A stretch of 64,000 nt of DNA from assembly GCA_963837485.1 (NCBI GenBank), contig CAWINP010000013.1, positions 124,001-188,000 of the forward strand, written 5' to 3'. Positions 45,500 through 56,035 of this stretch are shown in pieces; position 1 is the stretch's first letter, and each line of letters begins with the position of its first letter. Made by a program: the position numbers and the translations under genes. The DNA comes from Solirubrobacter sp963837485. GTDB lineage: Bacteria > Actinomycetota > Thermoleophilia > Solirubrobacterales > Solirubrobacteraceae. The notes beneath the pieces were generated by a model. The model saw only the letters and a list, made by a program, of their open reading frames with translations, ran no database searches and was not told the DNA's origin.

Positions 45500-48085
45500 C
45501 TATGCGCCGTGCCTACGGACGGGACCGCCGGCGCGAAGCCTGGGCGGGGCCGCCGACGGGCGCCCGAGGAAGTAGCCCTGGCCGAGCCCGGCGCGCAGCT
45601 CGCGCAGCGCGGCGAGCTGCTCGCTCGTCTCGATCCCCTCGGCGATCACCTCGAGATCGAGCGTGCGCGCGAGGTCGACGATCATCCCCACGAACGAGCT
45701 CTCGCGGCGGCCGGACGTCAGCCCGTCGATGAACGGCTTGGCGATCTTCAGCGTGTCCAGCGGCAGCGAATGCAGGTAGCTCAGCGACGAGTAGCCGGTG
45801 CCGAAGTCGTCGAGCGCGATCTTGACGCCGAGCTGGCGCAGCTCGTGGAAGCGGTCGACGCTGGCGGCGGCCAGCAGCTGGGACTCGGTGATCTCGATCA
45901 CCAGCTGGGCGGGGTCGATGCCGGCGTCGCGGACGGCGCCGAGCACGTTCTCGACCAGGCCCGGGTCGCGCAGCTCGGCGACGGAGAGGTTGACGTGCAT
46001 GCGCAGCGGCTCGCCGTCCGGCTCAGCATCCTGCCAGCGCCGCGCCTGGCGGCACGCCTCGCGCAGCACGTGACGGCCGAGCGGGACGATCAGCCCGGTC
46101 TCTTCGGCCAGCGGGACGAACTCGGCCGGCGGCACGAGCCCGCGCGCGGGGTGCTCCCAGCGCACGAGCGCCTCGGCGGCGACGATCTTGCCGCTCTCGA
46201 GCGCGACGATCGGCTGGTACTGGACGATCATCTGCTCGCGCTCGATCGCCTTTGCCAGCTCCTCCTTGAAGTCGTGCCGGCGCAGGATGGCGGCCGCCAT
46301 CTGGGGCTCGAACAGCTCGAAGCGCGCCTTGCCCTTGGACTTGGCCTGGTACATCGCGACATCGGCGTTGCGGATCAGCGCGTCGGAGTCGTCGCCGCTC
46401 TGGCGGCTGTCGGCGATGCCGACCGAGAGATGGACCGAGACGAGCTCGGCGCCCGCCTCGACCGGCAGCTCGAACTCGCGCAGGATCCGGGTCGCGACCG
46501 CACGGCCGTCCTGCAGCGGCTCCTCGACGCCCGGGATCATCACCGCGAACTCGTCGCCGCCGAGCCGCGCGACGGTGTCGCCGGGGCGCACGCAGCGCTG
46601 CAGGCGCTCGGCGACCGAGACCAGCAGCGCGTCGCCCACCGCGTGGCCGAGCGAGTCGTTGACGGTCTTGAAGTCGTCGACGTCGACGAACAGCACGGCG
46701 AGCTGGGCGCCGCCGTTGGCGAGCTCGTCGCGCACGCGCTCCATGAACAGCGTGCGGTTCGGGAGGTCGGTGAGCGGGTCGTGATAGGCCTGGTGGTGCA
46801 GCTGCTCCTGCAGCCTGCGCAGCTTCGTCACCGCCTGCTCGAGCCGGTCGTACTGCAGCGCGACGGACGCGTTGTTGGCGAGCGCCTCCAGCAGGCGCAG
46901 GTCGTCGGCGCCGAAGGAGCGCTCCAGGCCGACGCGGTTGGCGAGCATGATCGTGCCGATCGTGCGCTCCTCGCCGGGCAGCATCGCCAGCATCGCGTGG
47001 CGGATCCCGCGCTGCTGCATGTGTGCGCGCAGGTGCGGGCTGCCGAACGGCGGCGTGAGGCTGATCACCGGCGTCTCGGCGTCGACCAGGCCGGCGAGCT
47101 CATCGGCGATCGCCGGGTCGGCCGGCTGCATCGTCACCCGATGGTCGCCCGGGCCGTGCGTCGTGCGCAGCGGCGCGCCGTCGCCGGCGGTCAGCAGGAC
47201 CTCGGCGACGTCGGCGCGGAACGCCTCCAGCGAGCGGGCGAGCAGCTCCTCGAGCGCCTCCGCGACCTCCGGCGAACGGCTGAGCGTGCGGTTGGCGTCG
47301 TAGAGGAACTCGAGCCGCTCGTGGCGCTGGCGCTCGGAGATGTAGGCGCGGTAGACGGCGAAGACGGTGAGCGCGGGAACGAGCAGGACGGGGACCGCGC
47401 GCGGGTCGGTGGCGACGATCAGCGCGGCGGCGATCGCGATGCTCGCGTTGATCAGCGTCACGAGCGCGTCGGTCGCGAACATCTGCGTGAGCATGCTCGG
47501 CGAGAGGTTGCCCTCCGCGATCGCGATCGCGCCGCCGAGCAGCAGGATCGTCAGCGCGCCGGCGGAGAGGGTGGCGGCGTAGAGGCCGACCCAGGTCGCC
47601 GGGTCCAGCGCGCTGGCGTCGCCGGCGATCAGCCTCAGGACGCCGGCCGCGACGCTTGCCGCGAGCGCGAGCTGGGCGAGGTTGAAGCCGAGCTTGACGA
47701 GCGCCAGCCGGCGCACGACGCCCCAGACGAGGCCGGTGCCGATCAGCGCGCCGAGGACGAAGTGGTCGCCGGTGGCGAACACGAGGCCGAACACGAACGG
47801 GACGTCGGCGAGGCTGAACGAGTGGGCGCTGCGGCGGAAGCGGACGTGGACGACGCAGATCTCGGCGAACGCAAACCCCGCGGCGACGGCCCACCACGGC
47901 AGGTGCGGCGTGCTGTGGGGCTGCTCTCCGTGCGTGAGGGCCAGCCACGCGACGCCCGCCAGCACGGCCAGCGCCACGACGTAGGCCCAGACCAGCAGCT
48001 CGCGCGACGGCGTGGGAATGCGCCGCTTGAGGGAGAGCTCCACGCTTCGGACATCGGCGCGCCGGGGGTCTTCTTGAACCGACAT
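45500..48085 (-). CDS. Membrane GAF-GGDEF-EAL cyclic-di-GMP protein
   Basis: The 861-residue protein has about eight N-terminal membrane helices (residues 28-235), a GAF domain (about 255-415, SFGADDLRLLEALANNASVALQYD), a GGDEF domain with intact active site RLGGDEFAV, and an EAL domain with AEALVRWEHPARG, the metal-binding ITESQL and LDDFGTGYSSLSYLHSLPLDTLKI. Both cyclase and phosphodiesterase residues look intact. It senses a signal through the membrane or GAF part and tunes cyclic di-GMP. It ends in a low-complexity PRLRAGG tail. Confidence 0.92.
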   Translation of the reverse strand: MSVQEDPRRADVRSVELSLKRRIPTPSRELLVWAYVVALAVLAGVAWLALTHGEQPHSTPHLPWWAVAAGFAFAEICVVHVRFRRSAHSFSLADVPFVFGLVFATGDHFVLGALIGTGLVWGVVRRLALVKLGFNLAQLALAASVAAGVLRLIAGDASALDPATWVGLYAATLSAGALTILLLGGAIAIAEGNLSPSMLTQMFATDALVTLINASIAIAAALIVATDPRAVPVLLVPALTVFAVYRAYISERQRHERLEFLYDANRTLSRSPEVAEALEELLARSLEAFRADVAEVLLTAGDGAPLRTTHGPGDHRVTMQPADPAIADELAGLVDAETPVISLTPPFGSPHLRAHMQQRGIRHAMLAMLPGEERTIGTIMLANRVGLERSFGADDLRLLEALANNASVALQYDRLEQAVTKLRRLQEQLHHQAYHDPLTDLPNRTLFMERVRDELANGGAQLAVLFVDVDDFKTVNDSLGHAVGDALLVSVAERLQRCVRPGDTVARLGGDEFAVMIPGVEEPLQDGRAVATRILREFELPVEAGAELVSVHLSVGIADSRQSGDDSDALIRNADVAMYQAKSKGKARFELFEPQMAAAILRRHDFKEELAKAIEREQMIVQYQPIVALESGKIVAAEALVRWEHPARGLVPPAEFVPLAEETGLIVPLGRHVLREACRQARRWQDAEPDGEPLRMHVNLSVAELRDPGLVENVLGAVRDAGIDPAQLVIEITESQLLAAASVDRFHELRQLGVKIALDDFGTGYSSLSYLHSLPLDTLKIAKPFIDGLTSGRRESSFVGMIVDLARTLDLEVIAEGIETSEQLAALRELRAGLGQGYFLGRPSAAPPRLRAGGPVRRHGA

Positions 48086-48103
48086 CCGTCCATTCGCGGG
48101 GCG

Positions 48104-48109
48104 TACGAT
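48104..48109 (+). promoter_or_regulatory. -10 box (TACGAT)
   Basis: TACGAT ends 6 nt before ATG 48116 in the 30-bp gap to the divergent GGDEF-EAL gene. Confidence 0.4.
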
Positions 48110-48115
48110 TCGGGC

Positions 48116-48340
48116 ATGTCACGCCTCATTCGCATGGATCAGACCGGCCACACGACGCTCGCGGAGTGGACGCCGGCCGATCCGGCGTCGGTCGAGGCCG
48201 CCGTGGCCGCGCTGCGGCGGGGGCTGGACGCCGGGTATTACGCCGTGGTCAGCGAGGGCGAGGGCCGCGCGACCCAGGTCGATGCCCTGCCGCCCGACGC
48301 CGAGCTGGTGATTCTGCGCCGCCCCATCGCGGGCGGATGA
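48116..48340 (+). CDS. Small hypothetical protein
   Basis: The 74-residue soluble protein begins MSRLIRMDQTGHTTLAEW and contains ASVEAAVAALRRGLDAGYYAVVSEGEGRATQV and LPPDAELVILRRPIAGG. It resembles small actinobacterial proteins of unknown function. It overlaps the next gene by 4 bp (ATGA), so the two are coupled. Confidence 0.7.
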   Translation: MSRLIRMDQTGHTTLAEWTPADPASVEAAVAALRRGLDAGYYAVVSEGEGRATQVDALPPDAELVILRRPIAGG

Positions 48341-49017
48341 CGGTTCACGGCGCTCCCGGCGCCGTGACCGGCTTCGCCGCCGCCCCGTCCGGGCCCGCGC
48401 GATCGCTGCCCGAGCGCGCCGCCGTGCACTGGCGCCGGCCCATGGACGAGCGCCGCCTGCGCGTCTACGCCCGCGCCTGGACGACCACGACGGCCGCGCA
48501 CACGGTCCCGCTCGTGCTCGCCGCGGTCGGGCTGTTCGCGCTCGCGCCGCTCACCGCGCCCGTCGGCCTCGCGCTGCTCGCGCACGCGTGGGCGATCCCC
48601 GAGCTCTACGCCAACCGCGGCGCCAAGGTCGTCAAGCCGCGGCGTCGCGGCGATGAGCGCGCGGAAGCGACCGCGCTCGGCCTGCTCGGCGACCTCGTCG
48701 GGCATCGTGCCCGGGACGTCAACGCGCGCACGGGGCTCGTGCCCGAGCGCGGGGCGCTGGGCACGTGGCTGGTGGGGGAGGCCGGCGCGCTGCTGGTCCG
48801 CGGCCGGCGCGTCCACTGCTTCTGCGTCCATGCGGTCGACCCCGACCTTCCCAGCGCCGACCGCATCGCCCACCTGCTGCTCGCGCTGCGCGAGGACGAG
48901 CAGGGCTTCGCCACGGTCGCCAACCACGCGTTCGCGGGCGCCCGCTGGCGCGTCCGGCGGCGGCTGCCGCGCGCTCAGCGCCCCGCGCTGGACATCGTGG
49001 ACACCCGCAGCGCCTGA
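48337..49017 (+). CDS. Hypothetical protein with hydrophobic hairpin
   Basis: The 226-residue protein has one or two hydrophobic helices at about residues 52-88 (VPLVLAAVGLFALAPLTAPVG), then a charged soluble part with LVGHRARDVNARTGLVPERGALGTWLVGEAGALLV and ADRIAHLLLALREDEQGFATVANHAFAGARWR. I do not recognise it. Coupled to the upstream small gene. Confidence 0.65.
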   Translation: MTVHGAPGAVTGFAAAPSGPARSLPERAAVHWRRPMDERRLRVYARAWTTTTAAHTVPLVLAAVGLFALAPLTAPVGLALLAHAWAIPELYANRGAKVVKPRRRGDERAEATALGLLGDLVGHRARDVNARTGLVPERGALGTWLVGEAGALLVRGRRVHCFCVHAVDPDLPSADRIAHLLLALREDEQGFATVANHAFAGARWRVRRRLPRAQRPALDIVDTRSA

Positions 49018-49062
49018 TCTTCAGCGTCCGGGCCATCCGCAAAGTGCGGGATATATCCGACC

Positions 49063-49245
49063 ATGCTGTTCATGACGGCTCTTTCCGCTCCCCGCAGGGC
49101 CCCCGTCCGGCGGCTCGTGCTCGTGCCCGCCGGCGGCCGCTCCGACGCGTCCGTGCGCCGCTTCCGCCTCGCCCGCCTGCGCCTCGAGGACCGCGAGGTA
49201 GCGCGTGCCGAGCGCTTCGCGCATCTGAAGCGCATGCACGATTGA
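49063..49245 (+). CDS. Very basic small protein
   Basis: A 60-residue Arg-rich ORF (VRRFRLARLRLEDREVARAE) with high third-position G/C and an upstream palindrome GGATATATCC. It is probably a real small gene but has no recognisable family. Confidence 0.45.
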   Translation: MLFMTALSAPRRAPVRRLVLVPAGGRSDASVRRFRLARLRLEDREVARAERFAHLKRMHD

Positions 49246-49267
49246 GGCAGCCTTGAGCTCAGCGAAG

Positions 49268-49273
49268 TACGCT
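49268..49273 (+). promoter_or_regulatory. -10 box (TACGCT)
   Basis: TACGCT ends 7 nt before ATG 49281. Confidence 0.35.
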
Positions 49274-49280
49274 GAGTGAC

Positions 49281-49451
49281 ATGGGCAACCTCCTGAAGAA
49301 GGGCCTGGCCTGGGTGATCGTGATCGCGGTCGCGATCCTGGCGTTCAAGATCGTCATCGCGGCGATCGCGGGCCTGTTCCAGATCCTCTTCGCGATCGTC
49401 CTGATCGGGCTGGTGGCGTTCGCCGTGGTCTGGGCCTTCCGCCACCTGTGA
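49281..49451 (+). CDS. Small membrane protein
   Basis: A 56-residue protein, MGNLLKKGLAWVIVIAVAILAFK and so on, that is almost wholly hydrophobic with two helices and ends WAFRHL. It is coupled to the next gene by a GTGA overlap. Too short for routine ORF listing but well supported by its -10 box and coupling. Function unknown. Confidence 0.6.
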   Translation: MGNLLKKGLAWVIVIAVAILAFKIVIAAIAGLFQILFAIVLIGLVAFAVVWAFRHL

Positions 49452-49735
49452 TCTACGTCGCCTTCGCGCTCTGGATGGGCATTGGCGCGGGCGTTGTCGG
49501 GCGCATCAAGGGCTCGTCGTTCTTCATCTGGTTCGTGATCGGCGCCGTGCTGCCCGCGCTCGGGCTGCTGGCCGCGGTCTTCTACCGCTCCGAGCGCGAC
49601 GAGGTCCGGCGCCAGTGCCCGACGTGCGGGAAGGTCATCAAGCTGCACGACGCCATGTGCATGCGCTGCGGAACCGATCTCGACTTCCCGGACGTCGCGA
49701 TCGAGCCGGAATCCGCTGCAACCGCTCGCCGTTAG
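49448..49735 (+). CDS. Membrane protein with C-terminal zinc ribbon
   Basis: The 95-residue protein has two helices (about residues 2-17 and 25-45) followed by a zinc ribbon, CPTCGKVI and CMRCGTDL. GTG start overlaps the preceding stop. Such small membrane/zinc-ribbon proteins are common; role unknown. Its TAG stop is also the first half of the ilvB -10 box. Confidence 0.7.
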   Translation: MIYVAFALWMGIGAGVVGRIKGSSFFIWFVIGAVLPALGLLAAVFYRSERDEVRRQCPTCGKVIKLHDAMCMRCGTDLDFPDVAIEPESAATARR

Positions 49736-49738
49736 ACT
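49733..49738 (+). promoter_or_regulatory. -10 box (TAGACT) of ilvB with leader
   Basis: TAGACT overlaps the upstream stop codon but lies 37 nt before the ilvB ATG, so this transcript has a leader carrying a ribosome site (AAGGAG at 49759-49764). It contrasts with the leaderless genes around it. Confidence 0.4.
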
Positions 49739-49775
49739 TCGCAGCCCCTCTCGACCCGAAGGAGCTGCAGTAGCC

Positions 49776-51455
<1,680 letters not shown>

Positions 51456-51457
51456 CC

Positions 51458-52015
51458 GTGGGCGAGCCGGGAACCAAGGAGACGCTGACGCTCGAGGAGC
51501 TCGAGGCGTCGGCGGGCGTGCGCACGGGCCGCAAGCACATCCTCTCGATCCTCGTCGAGAACAAGCCGGGAGTGCTGACGCGGATCGCCGGTCTGTTCGC
51601 GCGGCGCGGGTTCAACATCGACACGCTGGCTGTGGGCCCGACCGACGATCCGACGCTGTCGCGCATCACGCTGACCCTGGACGGCGCGATGCACCCGATC
51701 GACCAGGTCACCAAGCAGCTGCACAAGCTCGTCAACGTGATCAAGATCCGCGATCTCGAGCCAACCGAGACGGTCGCCCGCGAGCTCGCGCTGTTCAAGA
51801 TCTCCGCCGACGGCGCCTCGCGCGCCGAGGTGATGCAGATGGTCGAGATCTTCCGCGGGAAGATCATCGACGTCGCCAGGCGCTCGGTGATCGTCGAGGT
51901 CACGGGCTCGTGGGAGAAGATCGAGGCGTTCGAGCGCATGGTCCGGCCGTTCGGGCTGATCGAGATGGCCCGCACGGGCGAGATCGCGATCTCCCGCGGG
52001 CGCGGCGAGACTTAG
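51458..52015 (+). CDS. ilvN: Acetolactate synthase regulatory subunit
   Basis: The 185-residue subunit has the ACT domain HILSILVENKPGVLTRIAGLFARRGFNIDTLAVGPT and the C-terminal half ARELALFKISADGASRAEVMQMVEIFRGKIIDV. It gives valine feedback control to IlvB. GTG start 51458. It has an extra N-terminal stretch of about 25 residues before the ACT domain. Confidence 0.93.
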   Translation: MGEPGTKETLTLEELEASAGVRTGRKHILSILVENKPGVLTRIAGLFARRGFNIDTLAVGPTDDPTLSRITLTLDGAMHPIDQVTKQLHKLVNVIKIRDLEPTETVARELALFKISADGASRAEVMQMVEIFRGKIIDVARRSVIVEVTGSWEKIEAFERMVRPFGLIEMARTGEIAISRGRGET

Positions 52016-52049
52016 CGCAGCCGCACGGCGCCGGCCGGGCCGTCGTTCG

Positions 52050-52055
52050 TAGTCT
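52050..52055 (+). promoter_or_regulatory. -10 box (TAGTCT) of menF
   Basis: TAGTCT ends 7 nt before GTG 52063 and fixes that start. Confidence 0.45.
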
Positions 52056-52062
52056 GTTGGCC

Positions 52063-53484
52063 GTGACCGTCCACGAGCCGCTCACACGCGTCGACGTCCC
52101 GGGGCTGCGGGCGCGTTGCCTGGCGGCGGTCCGCCGTGCGCGACGCGTCGGGCGGCCGGTGTTGATGGGGTGGACCGTGGCACTCGATTCCTCGTGGGAC
52201 CCGAGCGCGGTCGCGTTCGCGTCGCGGGTCGATGGGGAGGACCTGTTCTGCTTCGAGCAGCCGGATCGCTCCGGGGCGGCGCTCGCCTGCCTCGGTCGCG
52301 TGGCCCGGCTTTCGGCGTCGGGTGGGGATCGCTTCGCTTCCGTGGCGCGTGAGTGGCGAGAGCTGGCGGGCGCCGCGGTGGCCGACGCGCCGGACGGGCC
52401 GCCGGGCGCCGGGCTGGTGGCGGTCGGCGGGTTCGCGTTCGCGCCCGACGGCGGTTCGGCGCCGCACTGGGCGGGCTACGACGCTGCCGACCTCGTCGTG
52501 CCGGAGGTGTCTCTGGCCCGGCGCGGGAGCGACGTCCGGCTCACGCTAATGGCGTTAGCCGCGCCCGACGACGTCGCGGAGGAGCTCTCGTCTCGGCTCT
52601 CGGCGCGCCTGCGCGGGCTGCGCCGCGAGCCGCTGCCGATGCTCGACCCGGCGCCCGCGGGGCGGTTCCGGATCTCCTCGGTGGCGCCGCCCGAGCACTA
52701 CGAGGCCGCCGTCGCCCGCGCCGTCGAGCGCATCCGCGCGGGCGAGCTGGAGAAGATCGTCCTGGCTCGCGAGGTCGAGGTCCACGCGCCGTCCGAGCAC
52801 GACGCCGCGGCCGTCTTCGGCGTGCTGCGGGCCGGCTTCCAGTCCTGCTACGTCTTCTGCGCGGCGCGAGGCGAGTCGGCGTTCGTCGCCGCCTCCCCGG
52901 AGCTGCTGATCCGCCGCGACGGCGCGCGCGCCCAGACCGTCGCCCTGGCCGGCTCCACCCGCCGCTCGGCCGACCCCGCCGTCGACGATCACCTCGGAGA
53001 GCAACTTCTGCGCTCCGACAAGGACCGCGAGGAGCAGGCGATCGTCGTGCGCCGCATCGCCCGCGCGCTGCGTCCGTATTCCGTCTGGGTCGCCGCGCCC
53101 GACGAGCCCGCCATCATCAAGGTCGCGAACATCCAGCACCTCGCGACCCCGATTCGCGCGCAGCTCACCTCCCCGCTCGGTGCGATCGAGCTTGCGGCGC
53201 TCCTGCACCCGACCCCGGCGGTCGGAGGCGAGCCCCACGGCGTCGCCGCACCCCTGATCCCGGCCCTGGAGGGTCTGGACCGCGGCTGGTACGCGGGAGC
53301 CGTGGGCTGGACCGACGCCAACGACGACGGCGAGTTCTGCGTCGCCCTGCGTTGCGCCCTGCTGCGCGGCGACCAGGCCCGGCTCTACGCGGGAGTGGGA
53401 GTCGTGCGCGACTCCGTCCCGGCCGCCGAGCTCACGGAGACCGAGATCAAGCTCGGCGCCCTGCTCCCGGTCCTCGCGGGCTAA
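52063..53484 (+). CDS. menF: Isochorismate synthase
   Basis: The 473-residue chorismate-utilising enzyme converts chorismate to isochorismate for menaquinone. It has the C-terminal catalytic domain: RIRAGELEKIVLAREVEV, FVAASPELLIRR, LAGSTRRSADPAVDDHLGEQLLRSDKDREE, LHPTPAVGGEPHGVA and GWYAGAVGWTDANDDGEFCVALRCALL. It could in principle be EntC/DhbC or PchA, but linkage to menD, H, C, A, B and E settles the role. GTG start. Confidence 0.9.
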   Translation: MTVHEPLTRVDVPGLRARCLAAVRRARRVGRPVLMGWTVALDSSWDPSAVAFASRVDGEDLFCFEQPDRSGAALACLGRVARLSASGGDRFASVAREWRELAGAAVADAPDGPPGAGLVAVGGFAFAPDGGSAPHWAGYDAADLVVPEVSLARRGSDVRLTLMALAAPDDVAEELSSRLSARLRGLRREPLPMLDPAPAGRFRISSVAPPEHYEAAVARAVERIRAGELEKIVLAREVEVHAPSEHDAAAVFGVLRAGFQSCYVFCAARGESAFVAASPELLIRRDGARAQTVALAGSTRRSADPAVDDHLGEQLLRSDKDREEQAIVVRRIARALRPYSVWVAAPDEPAIIKVANIQHLATPIRAQLTSPLGAIELAALLHPTPAVGGEPHGVAAPLIPALEGLDRGWYAGAVGWTDANDDGEFCVALRCALLRGDQARLYAGVGVVRDSVPAAELTETEIKLGALLPVLAG

Positions 53485-53642
53485 GACCCCATCGACGTGT
53501 AGTCCGAGCCGCCCGACGACGACGGGAAGTCCGTCGAAGAGCGGCGCGACGGGCGCAAGCCGCCGAACGCCACTGCGAGGACGACGAGCAGGATCACGAG
53601 CGCGACGAAGACGGCGAGCGCGACGATGAAGATCGTGGGCAT
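53481..53642 (-). CDS. Small membrane protein
   Basis: A 53-residue protein, MPTIFIVALAVFVALVILLVVL and so on, with one long hydrophobic helix and a polar Ser-rich tail (SSGGSDYTSMGS). Third-position bias is good. It overlaps the menF end by 4 bp. Function unknown. Confidence 0.55.
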   Translation of the reverse strand: MPTIFIVALAVFVALVILLVVLAVAFGGLRPSRRSSTDFPSSSGGSDYTSMGS

Positions 53643-53652
53643 AGGGGAGTGG

Positions 53653-53985
53653 TTACCCGCCGAAGCGCCGGCGCCATCGCTTGCCGGTCCTGCGGAGGCT
53701 GGTCTCGAGCGCTCCGAGGGTTCCGCGGTGCGCGGTGAGGTGGTCGTCGGCCTCGGCGGCCGTGATGTTGAGCGTAACGCGGCGGATGGTGATGCGGGCG
53801 ACCTCCGGGGCGTCGACGAAGCGGCGCCCCTCGGGCGTGCGGATGACGATCCCGTCGAAGATGTGCTCGCGCGCGTTGTCGAGCACGCGCTCGACCGTGC
53901 CCAGCGTGACGCCATCCGAGGACATGACCTCGGTGCCTCGCGGGAGCGCCTGGTAGCCGATCTGGTGCTCGTCGTCATCCGCCAC
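53653..53985 (-). CDS. PRC-barrel-like domain protein
   Basis: The 110-residue protein has the PRC-barrel/DUF2171-like pattern ALPRGTEVMSSDGVTLGTVERVLDNAREHIFDGIVIRTPEGRRFVDAPEVARITIRRVTLN, followed by a basic tail (LRRTGKRWRRRFGG). Such domains are small adaptor or stress-related barrels. GTG start at 53985 is supported by a TAGGAT box 7 nt upstream; no ATG in frame fits better. Confidence 0.78.
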   Translation of the reverse strand: MADDDEHQIGYQALPRGTEVMSSDGVTLGTVERVLDNAREHIFDGIVIRTPEGRRFVDAPEVARITIRRVTLNITAAEADDHLTAHRGTLGALETSLRRTGKRWRRRFGG

Positions 53986-53992
53986 AGGGCAA

Positions 53993-53998
53993 ATCCTA
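53993..53998 (-). promoter_or_regulatory. -10 box (TAGGAT) of PRC-barrel gene
   Basis: On the minus strand TAGGAT ends 7 nt before GTG 53985. Confidence 0.45.
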
Positions 53999-54024
53999 AG
54001 CAGCAGGCCCCGGGAGATGACGCG

Positions 54025-54297
54025 CTACGGGGCCGGACGGCCCGCCCGGCGCCAGACCTCGACGACCTCGCGGACCGAGGCGACCCGCCACGAGACGCGC
54101 GAGTCCAGCGGGCGCAGCGCAAGCTCGAAGCGGCCCGAGTCCAGCTGTTGCAGCTCCGTCACCAGCGCGTGGAAGCGCCGGCCCTTCTTGTCCACGAGCA
54201 CGATGTCGCCCGCGCCGATGCCCTTGGACGTCGCCCGCCGGGACGGCGGCGCCGACGGCGGCACATCGAGCAAGGACGATTGCGGGTCCAACGACAT
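54025..54297 (-). CDS. Small hypothetical protein
   Basis: The 90-residue protein begins MSLDPQSSLLDVPPSAPPSRR and has a basic/beta-rich part, GIGAGDIVLVDKKGRRFHALVTELQQLDSGRFELALRPL, suggesting a small beta-barrel. The last residues are RVASVREVVEVWRRAGRPAP. Function unknown. Its -10 box overlaps the menD stop. Confidence 0.6.
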   Translation of the reverse strand: MSLDPQSSLLDVPPSAPPSRRATSKGIGAGDIVLVDKKGRRFHALVTELQQLDSGRFELALRPLDSRVSWRVASVREVVEVWRRAGRPAP

Positions 54298-54304
54298 GGC
54301 GGCA

Positions 54305-54310
54305 AAGCTA
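54305..54310 (-). promoter_or_regulatory. -10 box (TAGCTT), overlapping menD stop
   Basis: On the minus strand TAGCTT ends 7 nt before ATG 54297. Its TAG is the stop codon of menD. Confidence 0.45.
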
Positions 54311-56023
54311 TGTGGCCGCCCGGACGGACTCCCACACGCGCCGGTGCAGCGCGACGTTCTCGGCCCGGTCCGTGCGCACGCAGACGATCGTGGACCGATC
54401 CGAGGACAGAGCCCGACCGAGCGCCGAACGGAACGTGTCGACATCGGCCGCCCGCTCCCACCCGAGCCCGTACAGCGCGGCGGCGTGCGCGAAATCGAGC
54501 CCGTGCGGCGTTGCCACGTGCGGCTCGAACTCCGGGCCGGCGCCCGCGACCGGCAGGAAGTTGAAGATGCCGCCGCCGTCGTTGTCGATCAGCACGATCA
54601 CCAGCCGCGCGCCCACCCGCGACGCCGCCAGCAGCCCGCCGACGTCGTGCGCCAGCGCCACGTCGCCGGTCAGCAGCACCACCGGCCCGCGCGAGGCGAG
54701 AGCCACGCCGAACGCGGTCGAGACCGTGCCGTCGATCCCGTTCGCGCCGCGGTTGGAGAGCACGCGGAACGGCTCCGGGCGGACGGGGAAGAACGTCTCC
54801 ACGTCGCGGATCGGCATCGAGGAGGCGACGACCAGCACCGAGGACGGCGGCAGCGAGGAGCCAAGCTCCGCGGCCACGCGCGGCTCGGTCAGCCCCGAAG
54901 GGCCGACCGCGGAGGCGATCGCGCCGGCCGCCGCGCGGTCCGCCGCCCGCCAGTCGTCCAGCCACGTCGACAGCCGGCGCGACACCTTCTTCGCCAGCGC
55001 CTCGACCAGCTCCCGCGGGTCCGCGGCGATCACTGTCCCGAGGACGCCCGACGGGTCCTGCCACGCGCCCTCGGGATCGACGGAGATCTGCAGCGCGTCC
55101 GACGCCGCCAGCCACGTGCGCAGCGGCTTGGAGGTCGGCAGGTCGCCGACGCGCAGCACGAGCTCCGGCGCGTGTGCGCCCGCCCACTCCGGCGAGCGCA
55201 GCAGGGCGTCGTAATGCGCGACCGCCGCGGCGCCCCGCCGCGCGCCCGACAACGGATCGGCGAGCAGCGGGATCTTCGCCCGCTCGGCCAGCGCCGCCAG
55301 CGCCGCGCCCAGCTGCGGATCGCGCTCCGAGCGCCCGGCGACGATCACGGCGGACACGCGCGCGTGCAGCTCCTCCGCCAGCCCGGACAAGGCCTCGTCG
55401 GAGAGCACCATCCGGGGCCGCGGCCGCGTCACCCACGGCCGCCCCCCGTCCCGTCCGGGCACGATCTCCTCGGACGGCATGGCACCGTCGGGCAGCAGCG
55501 GCTCACGCAGGGCGAAGTTCAGGTGCACGGGCCCCGGCCGGTCCGCGACCGCCGTCCAGAACGCCCGGCACGCGAGCTGCCGCAGCCAGCGCACGCGCGC
55601 CGGCGACGCGGGATGGTCGTCGACGTCGAAGAACCACTTCGCTGCGCTCCCGTACAGCCCGAGCTGGTCGATCGTCTGCCCCGCGCCGATCTCGCGCAGC
55701 TCCGGAGGACGGTCGGCGGTGAGCACCAGCAGCGGCACGCGCGCCTCCCACGCCTCGATCACCGCGGGCGCGTAGTTCGCCGCCGCGGTACCCGACGTGC
55801 AGGCCAGGACGGCCGGCACGCCGCTCGCCTTGGCCAGCCCGAGCGCGAAGAACCCCGCCGAGCGCTCGTCGACGTGCGACGTGGCCCGCAGCCGCGACCG
55901 GGCCAGCGACAGCACCAGCGGCGTCGACCGCGAGCCCGGCGACGTGCACGCGTCGCGCACGCCGCAGCGGCGGAGCTCGTCGACGAAGGCGCGAAGGCCG
56001 AGGTAGCTGTCGGTTCCGGGCAT
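54308..56023 (-). CDS. menD: SEPHCHC synthase (MenD)
   Basis: The 571-residue ThDP enzyme joins isochorismate and 2-oxoglutarate to give SEPHCHC. Motifs: CTSPGSRSTPLVLSLARS, HVDERSAGFFALGLAKASGVPAVLACTSGTAAANYAPAVIEA, RPPELREIGAGQTIDQLGLYG and the ThDP segment GDVALAHDVGGLLA followed by DNDGGGIFNFLPV. Full length. It is divergent from menH by 12 bp. Confidence 0.95.
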   Translation of the reverse strand: MPGTDSYLGLRAFVDELRRCGVRDACTSPGSRSTPLVLSLARSRLRATSHVDERSAGFFALGLAKASGVPAVLACTSGTAAANYAPAVIEAWEARVPLLVLTADRPPELREIGAGQTIDQLGLYGSAAKWFFDVDDHPASPARVRWLRQLACRAFWTAVADRPGPVHLNFALREPLLPDGAMPSEEIVPGRDGGRPWVTRPRPRMVLSDEALSGLAEELHARVSAVIVAGRSERDPQLGAALAALAERAKIPLLADPLSGARRGAAAVAHYDALLRSPEWAGAHAPELVLRVGDLPTSKPLRTWLAASDALQISVDPEGAWQDPSGVLGTVIAADPRELVEALAKKVSRRLSTWLDDWRAADRAAAGAIASAVGPSGLTEPRVAAELGSSLPPSSVLVVASSMPIRDVETFFPVRPEPFRVLSNRGANGIDGTVSTAFGVALASRGPVVLLTGDVALAHDVGGLLAASRVGARLVIVLIDNDGGGIFNFLPVAGAGPEFEPHVATPHGLDFAHAAALYGLGWERAADVDTFRSALGRALSSDRSTIVCVRTDRAENVALHRRVWESVRAAT

Positions 56024-56035
56024 GATGGAAGGCGA

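Noticed and set aside
45395..48340. Plus-strand ORF of about 980 codons opposite the GGDEF-EAL gene
   Set aside because: It is a repetitive charged shadow. Only its last 74 codons (from 48116) form a separate credible gene.
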